A stretch of DNA of 64,000 bases from Molossus alvarezi (taxonomy: Eukaryota > Chordata > Mammalia > Chiroptera > Molossidae), in NCBI GenBank assembly GCA_037176705.1, contig CM073898.1, forward strand, positions 42,845,988-42,909,987, given 5' to 3'. The translations under genes were made by a program, and so were the position numbers. Below, piece by piece: positions 12,830 through 23,827 of this stretch. The notes under the pieces are model-generated. The model was not told the origin of the DNA, did not search any database, and worked only from the letters and a program-made list of their open reading frames with translations. Positions within the stretch are counted from its first letter, which is position 1. Each line of letters opens with the position of its first letter.

Positions 12830-13045
12830 AGAATCCTTCCCATTGTTAAGGCTCAAAGACAAATTCTCTCTCCTCCAGAAAGGCCTCTCTGATAGTCCCC
12901 TTGGCCTAAGCTATAACTTCTAGCATGGTTCTTTAGTTGCTCCAAGTGGGTAATGTTTTCTCTATAGCTCCAATACAAGCTAGGGGCCCTGATATAGTCC
13001 TCTTGATAAATTCTCATTTTGTGCTTAATCTCTAGACTGTGTCAG
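12830..13045 (+). mobile_element. Possible L2 fragment
   Basis: GGCTCAAAGACAAATTCTCT followed by CTCCAGAAAGGCCTCTCTGA is similar to the L2 segment that reads AAGGCCCAGCTCAAATGCCACC and on to CTCCAGGAAGCC. The rest is too diverged to assign. Confidence 0.45.
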
Positions 13046-14744
13046 CCTCCCATACGAGGTTCGGTATCAAGGAGAAAAGAATAAACTTAGTGTGGGACCA
13101 GGAATGGTCAAAACAATCAGCAAAGCTGGAGTCCAGTCCCATTGAGCCCCGTCCTTTCATTTCAAACCATTAGTCATCCAATGGGCATCTATATCAGGCA
13201 AGTCCAGTGAAGGGTGCTGGTGCTGACAGCGGGGAGGTGCAGACAGATTCGCAGGCATCAACTACAGTGCATACAGAAGAAATGGGGGCTTACGCCAAGT
13301 ACAAGACACTGGATGTGGAAACAAAAAAAGTGGGGACGAGAGAGGGCTTCATTGTGAAAATAGCATCTTAGCTGAGCTGTGAAAGTCCATGAGGATGTCA
13401 CCAGCAGAGGCTGTCAAGACTGGTCATTAGCTCCATTTGCAAGACTCACTTCAGACTCCCTGGAGCAGTCAGATCCAGAGCAACAATGATTAAAGTGGGA
13501 GGTCACAGGCAGTCCAGGAAAACCCACCCTGCTCAGCTCCAAGACATCTGCCAATGTCTAGGCTGCTAAAGGTCAAAGATTTACCCCTGAGGCCAATTGC
13601 CCGGGTCATGCCAGTGGTCAGCTCCAATGTGCAACAGAAGAAGCCTCACTCCTGGGTTTGGAGAGCTTGTAAAACCTATTGTAATCGGGTTTCTCTTTTC
13701 CATAATGTAGAATGTGTCAACCAGTGGCCCTAATTTGTGACTGCCTGGAACAGGAATGAGAAGATTAGCCTTTCAAGCCCTCCAGGATCAGGTCAAAGTC
13801 ATGAGCAGCCTGTAATCAAAGCCAGGTTAGACCCACCCCTGAGAAAGCCTTGTGTTTTCACATTGTCTGGTTAGCTGGAGGGATGTCTCTCTTTTCCCTG
13901 GCCTCGATTTGGCAGTTTTTCTTGCTGCAATACAAAATATTTGCCCATTTCTCAAGTAGCTCAGGACACCCTTGAGAGACAGAGAGAAGAAGCCATCCAC
14001 TAATTTTTGGTCCATGTGGACTCACTCCAGGGGCCCTTAGACTCTCTTGCTCACCTGTGAGTATAGGCAAAGGGGCCATCCAGATCTAATTTGTCTGAGA
14101 ATAGTCAAGCTAAGCCCCAATAGCAAATATTTTGGGAAGGGTTTGCAGGGCTAAAGGCCATGGTCACAGAAACCTCAGACTCTCCCAAAGTCCCCTGATA
14201 CGTTTTTTGAAGGCAAAGCCTGTTCAGTTAAAGATTATTCTGTGCAAAGTCCCAGCTGAGGGGATTTCCATGCCTCACTTCCAACACAGCAGGTGAATGC
14301 TGAGTGGCAGGATCCAGTCATGTCTTTCTTTTCATTCCAGAAGCCTGGGCTGTTTCCACAGGTCCCTTTGGTCATTACCACTGACTCACTCTGGGCTCTT
14401 TATGGCTGAGGATTTAAGATTGCCAACGTGGTTATGAGTGTAAGTTAAGCTCCTTCCCACTTTGAACTCCCTGCCTCTCCCCAGGGAAGGCAGATGGATT
14501 ATTATCCCCATAAGAGAGATGAGAAGACCGAGAACAGAAAGAGAGCAAATAGTCTGGACTAGAACCAAAAGAGAAAAGAGAATTCAAATTATGAATTCAC
14601 CTTTCCTATGCTTTAATCAGAGCTCCTATTTCCTGGAACTGGTTTTCAAGCTACAATAAGATCTGAATTTGTATTGTAGGACACCATGCATTCCCAAGAG
14701 GCTTTTTGGGAGGACTGTGGATGAATCTTCCCTCAGCAGGCTTC
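13046..14744. other. Unassigned sequence
   Basis: This appears to be mostly unique sequence of moderate GC. No exon or family signature is recognised in the 60-73 codon open frames on either strand. Confidence 0.4.
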
Positions 14745-15175
14745 TTTTGTTTAAATAACATCTTTTGTTTCTCCCTGATATAAAAGTAATAAATCTTCAT
14801 AGACAAAAATTAGGAAATATAGAAAAGAAATAAATAAATAAAGATCACTCCATAATCTAATACCCAAAGATAAAATGGTTAATATTTTGGTATCCTTTTG
14901 TTGTATACATGAATTTGTTCTTTTCCAAACCAAGGTCATAACCCCTATCTGCTTGAGTAGTCTTCTGCTTTACACATAATATTGTACTGTGATTGTTTCC
15001 ACATGTTGCTAACTATTATTCTATAGTAGCACTTTAAATAACTGAGATAATGCAGTATAGAGGGGTGTGCCATCATTTACTTTACCAATCCACTTTTTGG
15101 ACATTTGAGTTGCTTCCAAATATTCTCAAATCTAAAGAAGGCTGTGTGGAAATGCCAGTTATATTAAGGATTAAA
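14745..15175. repeat. Old AT-rich interspersed repeat, family unknown
   Basis: Text such as ATATAAAAGTAATAAATCTTC, AATTAGGAAATATAGAAAAG, TAATATTTTGGTATCCTTTT and GGACATTTGAGTTGCTTCCA follows, in order, a widespread mammalian interspersed repeat that I recognise but cannot name confidently. No coding capacity is seen. Confidence 0.5.
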
Positions 15176-15334
15176 CAATACAATAAAACACCAGCTCAAC
15201 TTCATCCCCATTTATTCACTCATTCATGAAAACGATGCCCTGACCAGGTTTGGTATTTTCTTCCCTGACCCTTTTAGGGACGGGATATATGGCCAGCACA
15301 CCACAATGGCACAGATGTCCTCAGGAAGGGGGAG

Positions 15335-15495
15335 AGTACCAGACTAAGAGTTGAGAGACTTGATTCCATTATCAGCTCGTTAATTCACTGTGTGACCTTG
15401 AGCAAGTCCCCCACCTCTGCAAACAACACTCTCCTGGCCCATTGAGTGAGGGGCTTGAACTAGGCGACTTTACTATTCCTTCCAGTCCTAACACC
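15335..15495 (+). mobile_element. MIR/MIR3 SINE relic
   Basis: GTGTGACCTTGAGCAAGTCC, a decayed CTCTGCAAACAAC, and GGGGCTTGAACTAGGCGACT followed by CCTTCCAGTCCTAAC correspond to the MIR core and the MIR3-type 3' half. It abuts the CpG-rich patch. Confidence 0.65.
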
Positions 15496-16260
15496 GCGGC
15501 CCCAAGATGCTGTTCGCGAGGGGCACTCGAGCCCGAGCAGTGAGCTGTACAGGGCCACCCAGTTTCACAGGCGGACTGAGAAGGTCAGAGGAGCCGTCCT
15601 CCCCAGGGGCAGGGGGAGAGCAACGACGTTCTGTCATAGGCAAATTGTTCCTCCTAATCGTGTACGGTTTAAAATAATTTACTTTGTTTTAATGACTGAG
15701 AACAGATTCGAGCTTCGCGTCACTTCCACTCTGCCACGCTGAGCGTGGAAGAGAAGCGAGTAGCTGTGCAGTTGGTCAGCCCAGAAAAGCACAGGACTTT
15801 GCGTCCACGTCACTGAGCGGCCCCTGGGGACAAAGTGCCATAAAAGGACATGACTGCTCCTCCTCGGCCCTTCCCGTTCATTCCTCAGGGGAACGCAGAC
15901 CAACTGCCTCCAGTGAAGAAGAGAGAAGCCTGGAATGAAAACGCCCCTTCTCGAGACAGCAGAGGAGCCTCTCGTGTTTCAGAACCCTGGTCCTAGGCCT
16001 GCCCGCACCCACCCGACATCACCTGTCTGCTGCCGACCTGGGAGGCCGGAGCCAACGTGGCCGCCTGGCTCGCATTCACACCTGTCTCTGCTCGTGGCCC
16101 CCACGCACCCTCAAGTGAGCAAGAGTGTGAGCCATCGCTATCACGGCCTCCTGGAGGCGGCTGTGGGGGGGCCTGAGGGGCGTGCTCCGCCCTGCCTTTG
16201 AAGTGCGCAGGGGACGGGGAGGTGGACACAGCGCATCTTCATTCCCGTGTCAGAAAACTA
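15481..16260. promoter_or_regulatory. CpG-rich patch (possible CpG island)
   Basis: I counted 45 CpG dinucleotides in these 780 bases, against only scattered CpGs in the neighbouring kilobases. The patch includes CCGCGG, TTCGCGAGG, CTCGAG and CTTCGCGT. Open frames of 74-88 codons cross it on both strands, which is expected in GC-rich DNA. No TATA box plus exon arrangement is obvious. It could be the promoter of an unseen gene or lncRNA, an orphan CpG island, or a decayed GC-rich element. Confidence 0.45.
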
Positions 16261-16505
16261 TTCCTGCAGGGTTCAACCTCTAGTGCTTCAACCCCTCCAA
16301 GCCAGCGAGTATAAACCGTACTTTATCCCTAGCTGAGAATACAATACAGCGCAAACTAGAGAGCTGGCAATAACCAAGAGAAAGAAAAAAGCCTCTGGTG
16401 TGGAATGACACAGACTGATTCAAACACTCCAAAATTACCACCAGGGCCATGTTCCCAAAGGAAGCTCAGCTTAGGAAGGAGAAAAATTCAGTCAGTCCCA
16501 AAACA

Positions 16506-16705
16506 GCCATAACCATATATACTCATATATCTATCTCTATCTATATAATATATATCTATCTAGACCTATAGATATGGCTATATAGAGATTAGATATAAAT
16601 ATACATTAGATATAGATATAGATATAGATATAGATATAGATATAGATATAGATATAGATATAGATATAGATATAGATATAGATATAGATATAGATATGAT
16701 GTAGA
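16506..16705. repeat. (TAGATA)n microsatellite
   Basis: An irregular TATC/TAGA region turns into a clean array of the hexamer GATATA/TAGATA from about 16612 to 16697. The repeat is read as Tyr-Leu on the minus strand in one frame, which is a simple-sequence artefact and not a gene. Confidence 0.95.
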
Positions 16706-16720
16706 TATATCTGGGATTTG

Positions 16721-16759
16721 AGTGTGTGTGTGTTTGTGTGTCTGTGTGTGTGCGCGCGC
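16721..16759. repeat. TG-rich simple sequence
   Basis: This is an imperfect (TG)n tract that ends in alternating GCGCGCGC, close to the TAGATA array. Confidence 0.85.
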
Positions 16760-17684
16760 AAGATTTTCATTCAAAGCCCGGCTCTGGTCCACAAAGCCTG
16801 AGACTCTGTGAGGCTAGCATGCTTCCTCTTCCGGGAAGGCTCCATCACAACAGAGGCACAGTCTTGCCAAATTTCAAGAGATCAGAAGTTGGGTGGCCCC
16901 AGAAAGTTTCCTGATCATGTCAGAAGAACCTGGATATTTGAGAAAGAATAACTCATCATTGATTAGCCAAAGATTAGGAGGACCTTGAGGCAACTGCAAG
17001 AGAAACTCAGGTCAGTCTCAATTTTCCTTCTGCTGATCCAGGATTGTGGGGAGACAATGTGGACAGGAGCTCAGAAGACAGAGCTCCTGGTGAAGCTCTA
17101 CTAGGAACTCATTGTGGGACCTGGGGCTGCCCCAAGGCTAAGCCTGGCTCAGCCCTCTTGCCTTCCAGCCCACCTAGCCCAGTTCTGGTGGGGCTGCATG
17201 TAAACACCTCCAAGTCAGCCAGCACTGAGGGTCCCTCTGGATGATGTTGTTGGGGGTATAGACATGGGTCCAGTAGGGTCCCCACCTGATAACCCAGTAT
17301 AGCTTACAGATGTGTGACATATGAGTGAGCTGAAAATACAAAGAGAAACTGCATACATGTTTGAGGAACACAGGAGGATTGGGGAGGGCCATGAGAGCAG
17401 ACCTAGGTAACTGTGGATGCAACAAGGAAGGGCATTTCAGCTGAAGGAAAAGCAGAGTGCCTGCGAAAACACTTTGGAGAATACAGATCCATTTTCCTGA
17501 TGGTATCACTGACTCCCACGGTGTTTCACAGTCTCAATGCAAGTTTCCCACATTGGCCTTCAAAATTCTGTGCGATATGACTCCCGTGTCACAGGTAGAA
17601 GGACTGAGCTTGTCAGAGCCTCAGCATCCCCTATCGCCAACTACACGTAAGGTAGAGCTGTGTATGGCCAATAGCTCATTCTCC
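16760..17684. other. Unassigned sequence
   Basis: No gene or nameable repeat is recognised. The open frame of about 111 codons on the minus strand (17174-17509) has no domain signature. Confidence 0.4.
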
Positions 17685-17920
17685 AGTCATACTGCCTGGC
17701 TCCTCACCTACTAGCCATTTGACTGACACAAGTCATTTACCTCTCAAAGCCTCAGCTGTGCACTTGCGAAAGGAGTATAATAATTGTACTGCCTCATAGG
17801 GTTATTCTGAGAATTATATCAGACAGTACAGGGAGATAATATGAAGAATTAAATAGAACTCACAGTGTTGAGCCTGGTGTCCAGCACACAGTGAACAATT
17901 GCTTGATAAATCCTGGAGAT
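17685..17920 (+). mobile_element. MIR SINE
   Basis: The order of blocks is TACTAGCCATTTGACTGACA, CAAGTCATTTACCTCTCAAA, CTGCCTCATAGGGTTATTCT, then GTCCAGCACACAGTGAACAA and TTGATAAAT. This is an almost complete forward MIR, slightly expanded in the middle. Confidence 0.8.
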
Positions 17921-17934
17921 AATTAGGGCACTTA

Positions 17935-18092
17935 ACTGAAGTCTAAGACCGCTAGTTACGTGATCTTTGGCAATCTTGTATGATCTTACGACCTTGCTGT
18001 TTCTGAACTTCAGTTTCCCTGTTCATAGAACAACTTGATTGGATTAGGTCAGCTCTAAATTCCCCTTCAATTCCAACAGTCTATGGTTCTAA
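17935..18092 (+). mobile_element. MIR3-type SINE
   Basis: CTTCAGTTTCCCTGTTCATA, ATTGGATTAGGTCAGCTCTA and TTCCAACAGTCTATGGTTCT reproduce the 3' half of MIR3/MIRc in order. Confidence 0.7.
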
Positions 18093-18129
18093 GCACATCA
18101 AAGCCTGTGATAAAGCATCTCAAAAATCA

Positions 18130-18240
18130 CCCTTCAACAAAATCTTTCTGAACACCCTCGACCTGCCCAGCACTGCCCTAAAAATAGAGACACTCCCTCG
18201 GGACCACAGAGTTTGAAGAGTGGGCAGACATGAGGGAAGA
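18130..18240 (-). mobile_element. Weak LINE2-type 3' end, reverse
   Basis: TTCAACAAAATCTTTCTGAA followed by CTGCCCAGCACTGCCCTAAA resembles the reverse of the L2 tail (AACAAATATTTATTGAGC, then GCCAGGCACTG). It is heavily diverged. Confidence 0.4.
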
Positions 18241-18324
18241 TACGGCAGCACAGTGAGGTCAGAGCTATCCACAGAGGGCACACGGATCAAGTTATGCAAC
18301 GGGCCAGAGCTCACCCTGAGCCTC

Positions 18325-18485
18325 GGTGGTTCTGCAAGGACGTCCCCAGGCCGGCAGCATGCGTTGCACCGGGGAGCCTTTTAAACATGCCAGTCCTCAG
18401 GCCTGCCTCCGACCTCCTGAAGCCGAAATGCTGGGAGTGGGGCCCAGAAATCTGACTCTTAAACTCTCTAGGTGATTTAGACACA
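18325..18485 (+). mobile_element. MER5A-like hAT-Charlie relic
   Basis: The order GTGGTTCTGCAAGG, GTCCCCAGGCCGGCAGCATG, GGAGCCTTTTAAACATGCC, CTCAGGCCTGCCTCCGACCT and GGTGATTTAGA follows the MER5A non-autonomous DNA transposon. The right terminal inverted repeat is decayed. Confidence 0.7.
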
Positions 18486-20170
18486 GGATGATAGAGGAGG
18501 TTTCTGTGGTTGGGAGTTAGCCCCTGTTAGCACTCGGCTCTCCTCTTCTCAGATCATGAATCTCTAAGCTGGTACAACATGAGCAGGCTCTCTCCCAGCT
18601 CCCCTGTGCCGTTTCCTTGCCCTGTGGCCTCAAGAATGAAGAGTTACAACCGACTGGAGGCTGTGGCCAGACCTAACCCTGAGAAAGAGTGACCTTTCTG
18701 CATTCCCACCCTCCAGCCCTTTGCCAGATGGTTCTCATGGCCAGACAAAGCCATGTCCCAAGGATGTTACCCAGCCCACAGGAAGGGCCTGAAAATCAGG
18801 CGAATTTCTGTGGAGACCAGATGAAATGTGAGGCCACCCTGAGGGGGAGGCCTGGGGAGGAGGAAAGTGTGTGTGAGTTGCTAGAGAAGACCCTGTCCCC
18901 AAGTCAAGTGTTCGGTATCTCCCAGTCTCGCGCCTCAGCTACACAGCCTGCCGGCCTAGCTCTGTAGCCCTCCCCAGCTACAGAAACACCACTGAGGGAG
19001 GCTGCAGGACCACCCTGCCCCATTTCCTCCTCAGCTGTCCCCTGGGTGTGTCACGAGGAGAAGCAAAGCAGAAGTCTGTGTCTTGTTTTTGTTTTTAGAT
19101 TTGGTAGGGCATTTCTTTTCTACCTTAAGAGAATCTATTCCACATCTGGGTAAATTGCCAAAAGGCTGCAAACCCTATCAGGAATGTCAAGCCATTACAA
19201 GACTCCCAGACCCAGACAGTGTCCTGGGCAGGGCAGGGAGCACGACAGAGCTTCAAAGCAGAATCACCTTCCTCCATCTCAGCCCTCAGTCCCTCCCGCT
19301 AGTCCACCGCTCCTCCATCTCATGGCCTTCAATAGAAGCCAGTGAGCTCCTTGCAGACACTTTTCTGGGCACAAGGCAGGCTCTCTGGTTGAGGGTTCCA
19401 CATAATGGACTCAAGTTCTTTCAGGATCACCTTCCTGGCCTCCCAGCACAGCCTGACTTCCAGAATTTTCTAAACATGGCACCACGGAAACCCCACGGAC
19501 CCAGCCGCTCCTATCTACCCATGCCTTTACCTGCCCTCACCTATAATTTAGGAGGAAAGAGAACAAGTAGGAAGGGGAACACAGTGAACGCTGAGATGAC
19601 CAAGAGGCAGTGAACACGAGAGAGGGGAAGGTACTCAGAAACGGAAACCGTGCCAGCCGAGAAGGCCAACTGCCCTCATGTCCTCTGGGGAAATGGCATG
19701 GCTGGCATGTTTGCTGTATGAAAAGTTGATGAGCATATCTTTGGATTTAGAGACAAAATGATCATCAATACAGAAGAGCAGCCAGTGCGAGATTTCCCAC
19801 CACCGTCGGCAGTTGCCCTTTGACGCTTGAGTTCTGCCCTGCATCCTGGACGCTGTCTCATGAGCTGATCCCAACCTCTGGAAGCAAAAGGAGATGAGGA
19901 GTTTGGGCCATTGATGACCCATGGCTCCAGCCCCGCAGAGGATCAAAGCCACATCTCTGCCCCTCTCACTGGGTCTCATTCTAATTTCTTGCAAATATTT
20001 CCAGACACTAGAACCAGAAATAAGGTGGCCATTCAGCCATGTTCCACAACAAGGACAAAGTCTTCTCCACAGACAATACATTAAAGTGTTTTTTACTAAC
20101 ATTGTGCTCTAACTGTGAGCTATTTATTTCTAATATTTCTTAAACTTGGAAGGATAGGTGGCTATGGAAT
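18486..20170. other. Unassigned sequence, no convincing gene
   Basis: The two longest open frames here (176 codons plus strand, 19083-19613; 155 codons minus strand, 19635-20102) show no family motif, signal peptide or coiled coil. I read the region as noncoding GC-moderate sequence. Confidence 0.4.
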
Positions 20171-21765
20171 TCTGAAAAAAAAAAAAAATCTCATCCTCGT
20201 GGCGCAATATTATCATCCTGGTGCTTAACTTGTTCAAAAGAAAATGTGTCATTTGCTCCTGGGTGTCTTTCTCTTCCTCTCCTTTCCCTCTTCTTCCCTC
20301 CCTCTTACGATTCCTTCCTTTCTTTATACCCTTCCTTCCTTCTTTTCTTTCTCATGCTAAAGAAATATAAGACTTTTGCAAGGAAGAATGATTACACACA
20401 GATTCATGTGGCTGAACTTTTATGCATTTCTTTCTCTTAAAAAAAAAAAAAAAAGACATTCCGAAGAGAGGAGCTAATAAAGTCCTATATCTCTGATGAT
20501 AGTGATGCAGCAGCACAAACAAATTACAGTGTTCAGAAAGTCTGAGAGGCTGAAAAGAAATGCATGACGTGGAACACCAAATTTGCCTGTCAAGGTTTTT
20601 TTTTGTATATTATTATTACTGCTTGTTTCATTTTATTTTATTCTTAAAGCTGATGTTTGCAGCTATTTGCCTCACTCTAGGAAATTCCAGATCCCGGAAT
20701 ACTGATTTACAACTTCCATCGTCACCTGACAAATACAGCCCTTGCTAAGTGAGAGCTGATCCATAACAGGTATTTCACATTTTCATAAGTCACAACATAT
20801 CAACCCTGAAGTGAAGAGTTTCATTCACAGGAAACAATTTTCTGAAATCAGCAAATATTTTTTTATAAAGAAAAAAGATAAAGAATAAAGGGAGGATTAA
20901 AAAAGCCGTCCTATAAAGATAACTTCCTACCTGGCTATAGGACTCTCTATGCTGAAATATGGTGAGTTCTGTGGTTTATTATTTTTGTTATACCTCCCTC
21001 CCACACCCCAGCTTTAACTCTTATCTGGCTCTGGCCAGGTGGCTTTCCAGGAACCGTACCGACGAGCTGATAGCCTTAATGGAACACCCAGAGTTAACCT
21101 GTAAGTCCACAGCTTCTGCCAAGGGCTGTTGGCTGCCTAGTGTCACAAAACATTGTGTCTGAGCCACCCTGACATCCTACTCCATATTTTCATGGAACTT
21201 GAGACCATTTCAGCCTTGAATGATTCCCTCAGGTCTGTTGTGCCCCACTCCAAAAAAGCTGCTGTTGCCGCTGCCAAAAGTGTTACTCCGTCACCTGATA
21301 TAGAGGTACAAAGACTGCAAACACCACCTTCTCAGTAAAAGTTTTTTCTTCTCTAGAATTCTTTTTTTTTAACTTATTTTAAAAAGCATGTTTTTACTTC
21401 TTTCAAAAATTCGACCGCACCTGTAAAATTTATACCTAACAGTAAAATCAAAATACCTAGGTAATTTCTACCTTATTCACTAAAAAGAGACTCCAAATTT
21501 GAACAATCAAGAAATTTATTTCAAAGATGCATCCCAAGTTATTCATATTTTCTTATAAGAAATATCTTTTTACTCTTTAAAAAAAATAAACTTAGTCTGT
21601 ATAAGCAAAGCCTCATAGCATTACTAGAATAGCTCACTAATATATTTTACCAAAACTTAAATGTCAGACTTGGGAAATTCTCAAGATAGGGCTGTGGCTT
21701 TAATCTCTTTAGAAAAGCAAATATTTCTTCAAATGAAAATTTATCAAAATCCTAATATGCAAAGT
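20171..21765. other. Unassigned sequence with A and CT homopolymer tracts
   Basis: Poly(A) runs lie at about 20174-20189 and 20438-20454, with a pyrimidine-rich stretch at 20260-20352. No SINE head is recognisable in front of the A runs. The remaining DNA is AT-rich and unassigned. Confidence 0.4.
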
Positions 21766-21781
21766 AAAAAAGTATGGGTGC

Positions 21782-21933
21782 CCTGGTCAGGGCACATGCC
21801 CAGGTGGTGGGCCAACTCCCCAGTGGGGGGCATGCAGGAGGCGACCAATCAATGTTCTCTCTCATCGATGTTTCTATCTCTCTCTCCCTGTCCCTTCCTC
21901 TCTCTAAAATCAATAAAGGAAAAATAAAAATAC
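21782..21933 (+). mobile_element. VES SINE, 5'-truncated
   Basis: The copy begins inside the element at CCTGGTCAGGGCACATGCCC, continues through CCCCAGTGGGGGGCATGCAG and the CT-rich part, and ends with AAAATCAATAAAGG plus an A-rich tail. It lacks the tRNA-like head. A likely 16-bp target-site duplication (21766-21781 and 21934-21949, two mismatches) frames it, so the 5' truncation happened on insertion. Confidence 0.9.
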
Positions 21934-21949
21934 AAAAAAGCCTGGGTGC

Positions 21950-22984
21950 TTCTGTGCCCTCAAATTAGTTTGGGAAAGAAAAAAACAAAACACGGGGCTA
22001 GATACCACGTGTTGAACAGCAGCACCTCATGGCAGAGTCCAGACTGCAGGCTAGCTCTCTTAGACACTGGAAATACGCCTGGCAAAGGACGGACAGAGGG
22101 CTGAGTTTTGAATGCTTCAAATACAGAACAATAACATTCTCCACAGGAAAATGTGTTCCCTGGCCTAGAGTAGGTAGAGATGAAGGAGGTGATAACAGAA
22201 AAGCGCGGCTGAGTGTCTCACATATCTAAAATAATTGCAAAAGCACACCTACTATATTTCCAGGAGCCCACAGACCTTGACCACCAAGTTAACATTGTCT
22301 TCATGTAACATTTTCAACTCATTATTTGGTGACTTTTTATGGAGATCCAAGTAATGTTTTGTGGAATCAGTTGGAAAAATGAGATTTGATATAAAGCCAA
22401 TTTTGATAAACAGCGATTATTTTATAAAGTAAAAGATACTGGTAGCATCAATCATTCATTAAAATAGAAATATAGTACAAGCACAGTACAAAACTCCACA
22501 ATCTATTTCATTTCTATTTGGCTTTGAAATGCAAAGGCACAATTTCACAGCACTAAGAAACTGCCAGTTCTACAACATTCAGTGATAAAAATCATTAAGC
22601 TAATTTAGACATACATTATTTGACTCTTTTACTAGAACACAGTCTATATAGACAAACTGTTTTAAATTAAAAAGGACCGTTTTAGAGAGTGGAATCTTTG
22701 ATGACTCACTTGTTGATTAATTTGTAATATAGACTTTAAGTAACAAGTTTACCAGTTAAAATGTTGAGAAGCATTTGTGGATATAAACAGACACTCGGGC
22801 TCCCACCCTGACTCCTGCCCAGCCTGTCTAGTGAATTAGTGTGAATGTTGGCAACCAGGTGAGGAGAAGTAAAGGGTGGAGAACTCTGACTTCCATGAAT
22901 AAGCCAGGACTTGGCACCAGTAGAACACCGTGGCCCTGTACATTCAATGGAACCCAAACCAGAAACTAAACCTTTTCACTTTCA
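21950..22984. other. Unassigned sequence, partly AT-rich and enhancer-like
   Basis: No gene is seen. From about 22280 to 22760 the sequence is free of recognisable repeats and AT-rich (see the separate entry). Confidence 0.4.
22280..22760. promoter_or_regulatory. Candidate conserved noncoding element
   Basis: A repeat-free AT-rich block with motifs such as ATCAATCATTCATTAA, GTTGATTAATTTGTAAT and GATGACTCA (AP-1-like). Texture only; conservation was not testable. Confidence 0.2.
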
Positions 22985-23004
22985 AAAGAGAACATCATTT
23001 AATA

Positions 23005-23198
23005 AAGGGCTGGGGAAACTTCTTTCTGCCAAAGGCCATTTGGATATTCATAACATCATTTGCAGGCCATACAAAATTATCCACTTAAAAATTAGCCTGC
23101 TATATTTGGTCAGGCTAATTTGGCGAGGCATGTGTTGCTAGCTGGTATTGATTTCGCAGGCCTTATATGGCCCGAGGGCCAGATGTTCCCCACCCCTG
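23005..23198. mobile_element. hAT-like non-autonomous DNA transposon
   Basis: The ends are near inverted repeats: the left reads AAGGGCTGGGGAAAC and the right reads GTTCCCCACCCCTG. The interior includes GCCAAAGGCCATTTGGATAT and GGCCCGAGGGCCAGATGTTC, a composition common in mammalian and bat hAT derivatives. I could not find a convincing 8-bp target duplication, so the element is moderately old. There is no transposase. Confidence 0.55.
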
Positions 23199-23267
23199 TA
23201 TCATGGGGTTGGATTAAGAATACTCCAAGCCTGGTTTCCATATGAAAGAAATGCATCTAAATGAGGA

Positions 23268-23827
23268 TGGTTGCATTTGTTAATCATTGCTAAATAACAA
23301 ATCATAACAAATAGCAGCTTAAAACCACACACACTATCTCAGTTTCTGGGGATCAGGAGTCTAGGCACGGTTTCACTGGGTGCCCTACACGGTGGCAATC
23401 GATGTGCTATCAGTGATGGGGGTCCACATGAGGCTCGAAGGGAGAGGATCCCCTTCCATGCTCACGTGGCTGCTAGCAGCATGCAGTTCCTTACAGGCTG
23501 TTGCCCTGAGACCTCCGTTTCTTGCTGGACATCATCTGGATGCCACCCTCGGTTCGTTGACAAATGGCCACTTCATAGGCAACTCACAACATGGCAACGT
23601 GCCCCTTCAAAACCAGCAAGGGACACTGTCCCTTAAGAAGGCCGATGTTACAGTCTTGTGTGTAGGAACCATACACATGGGATCACACGCGTGCTTTCAC
23701 CTTTGCTGGATTCTGTCGGTAGAAGCACATCACAGATCACTCCCCCTCTCCAAGCAAGAGGATTACACAGGGTATGAACACCGGAGGGAAGGATCACTGG
23801 GGTGACCTTGGAGTCTGCCCGCCACAG
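23268..23827 (-). mobile_element. Ancient solitary LTR (same type as 10.1-10.7 kb), reverse
   Basis: The stretch shows CATTGCTAAATAACAAATCA, AGCAGCTTAAAACCACAC, a CACGTGGCTGCTAGCAGCATG block, GGCAACTCACAACATGGCAA, GGATTACACAGGGTATGAAC and the end GCCCGCCACAGG. These are the reverse landmarks of the same LTR type as the 10-kb copy. The 141-codon frame inside it is spurious. Only LTR sequence is present. Confidence 0.65.

Noticed and set aside
15236..15265. VES fragment at CCCTGACCAGGTTTGG
   Set aside because: Only about 16 bases match and the rest of the SINE is absent; chance similarity is likely.
16589..16792. Tyr-Leu repeat protein
   Set aside because: Translation of the TAGATA microsatellite.
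19083..19613. 176-codon plus-strand open frame
   Set aside because: No recognisable protein motif, and a composition typical of translated noncoding DNA.
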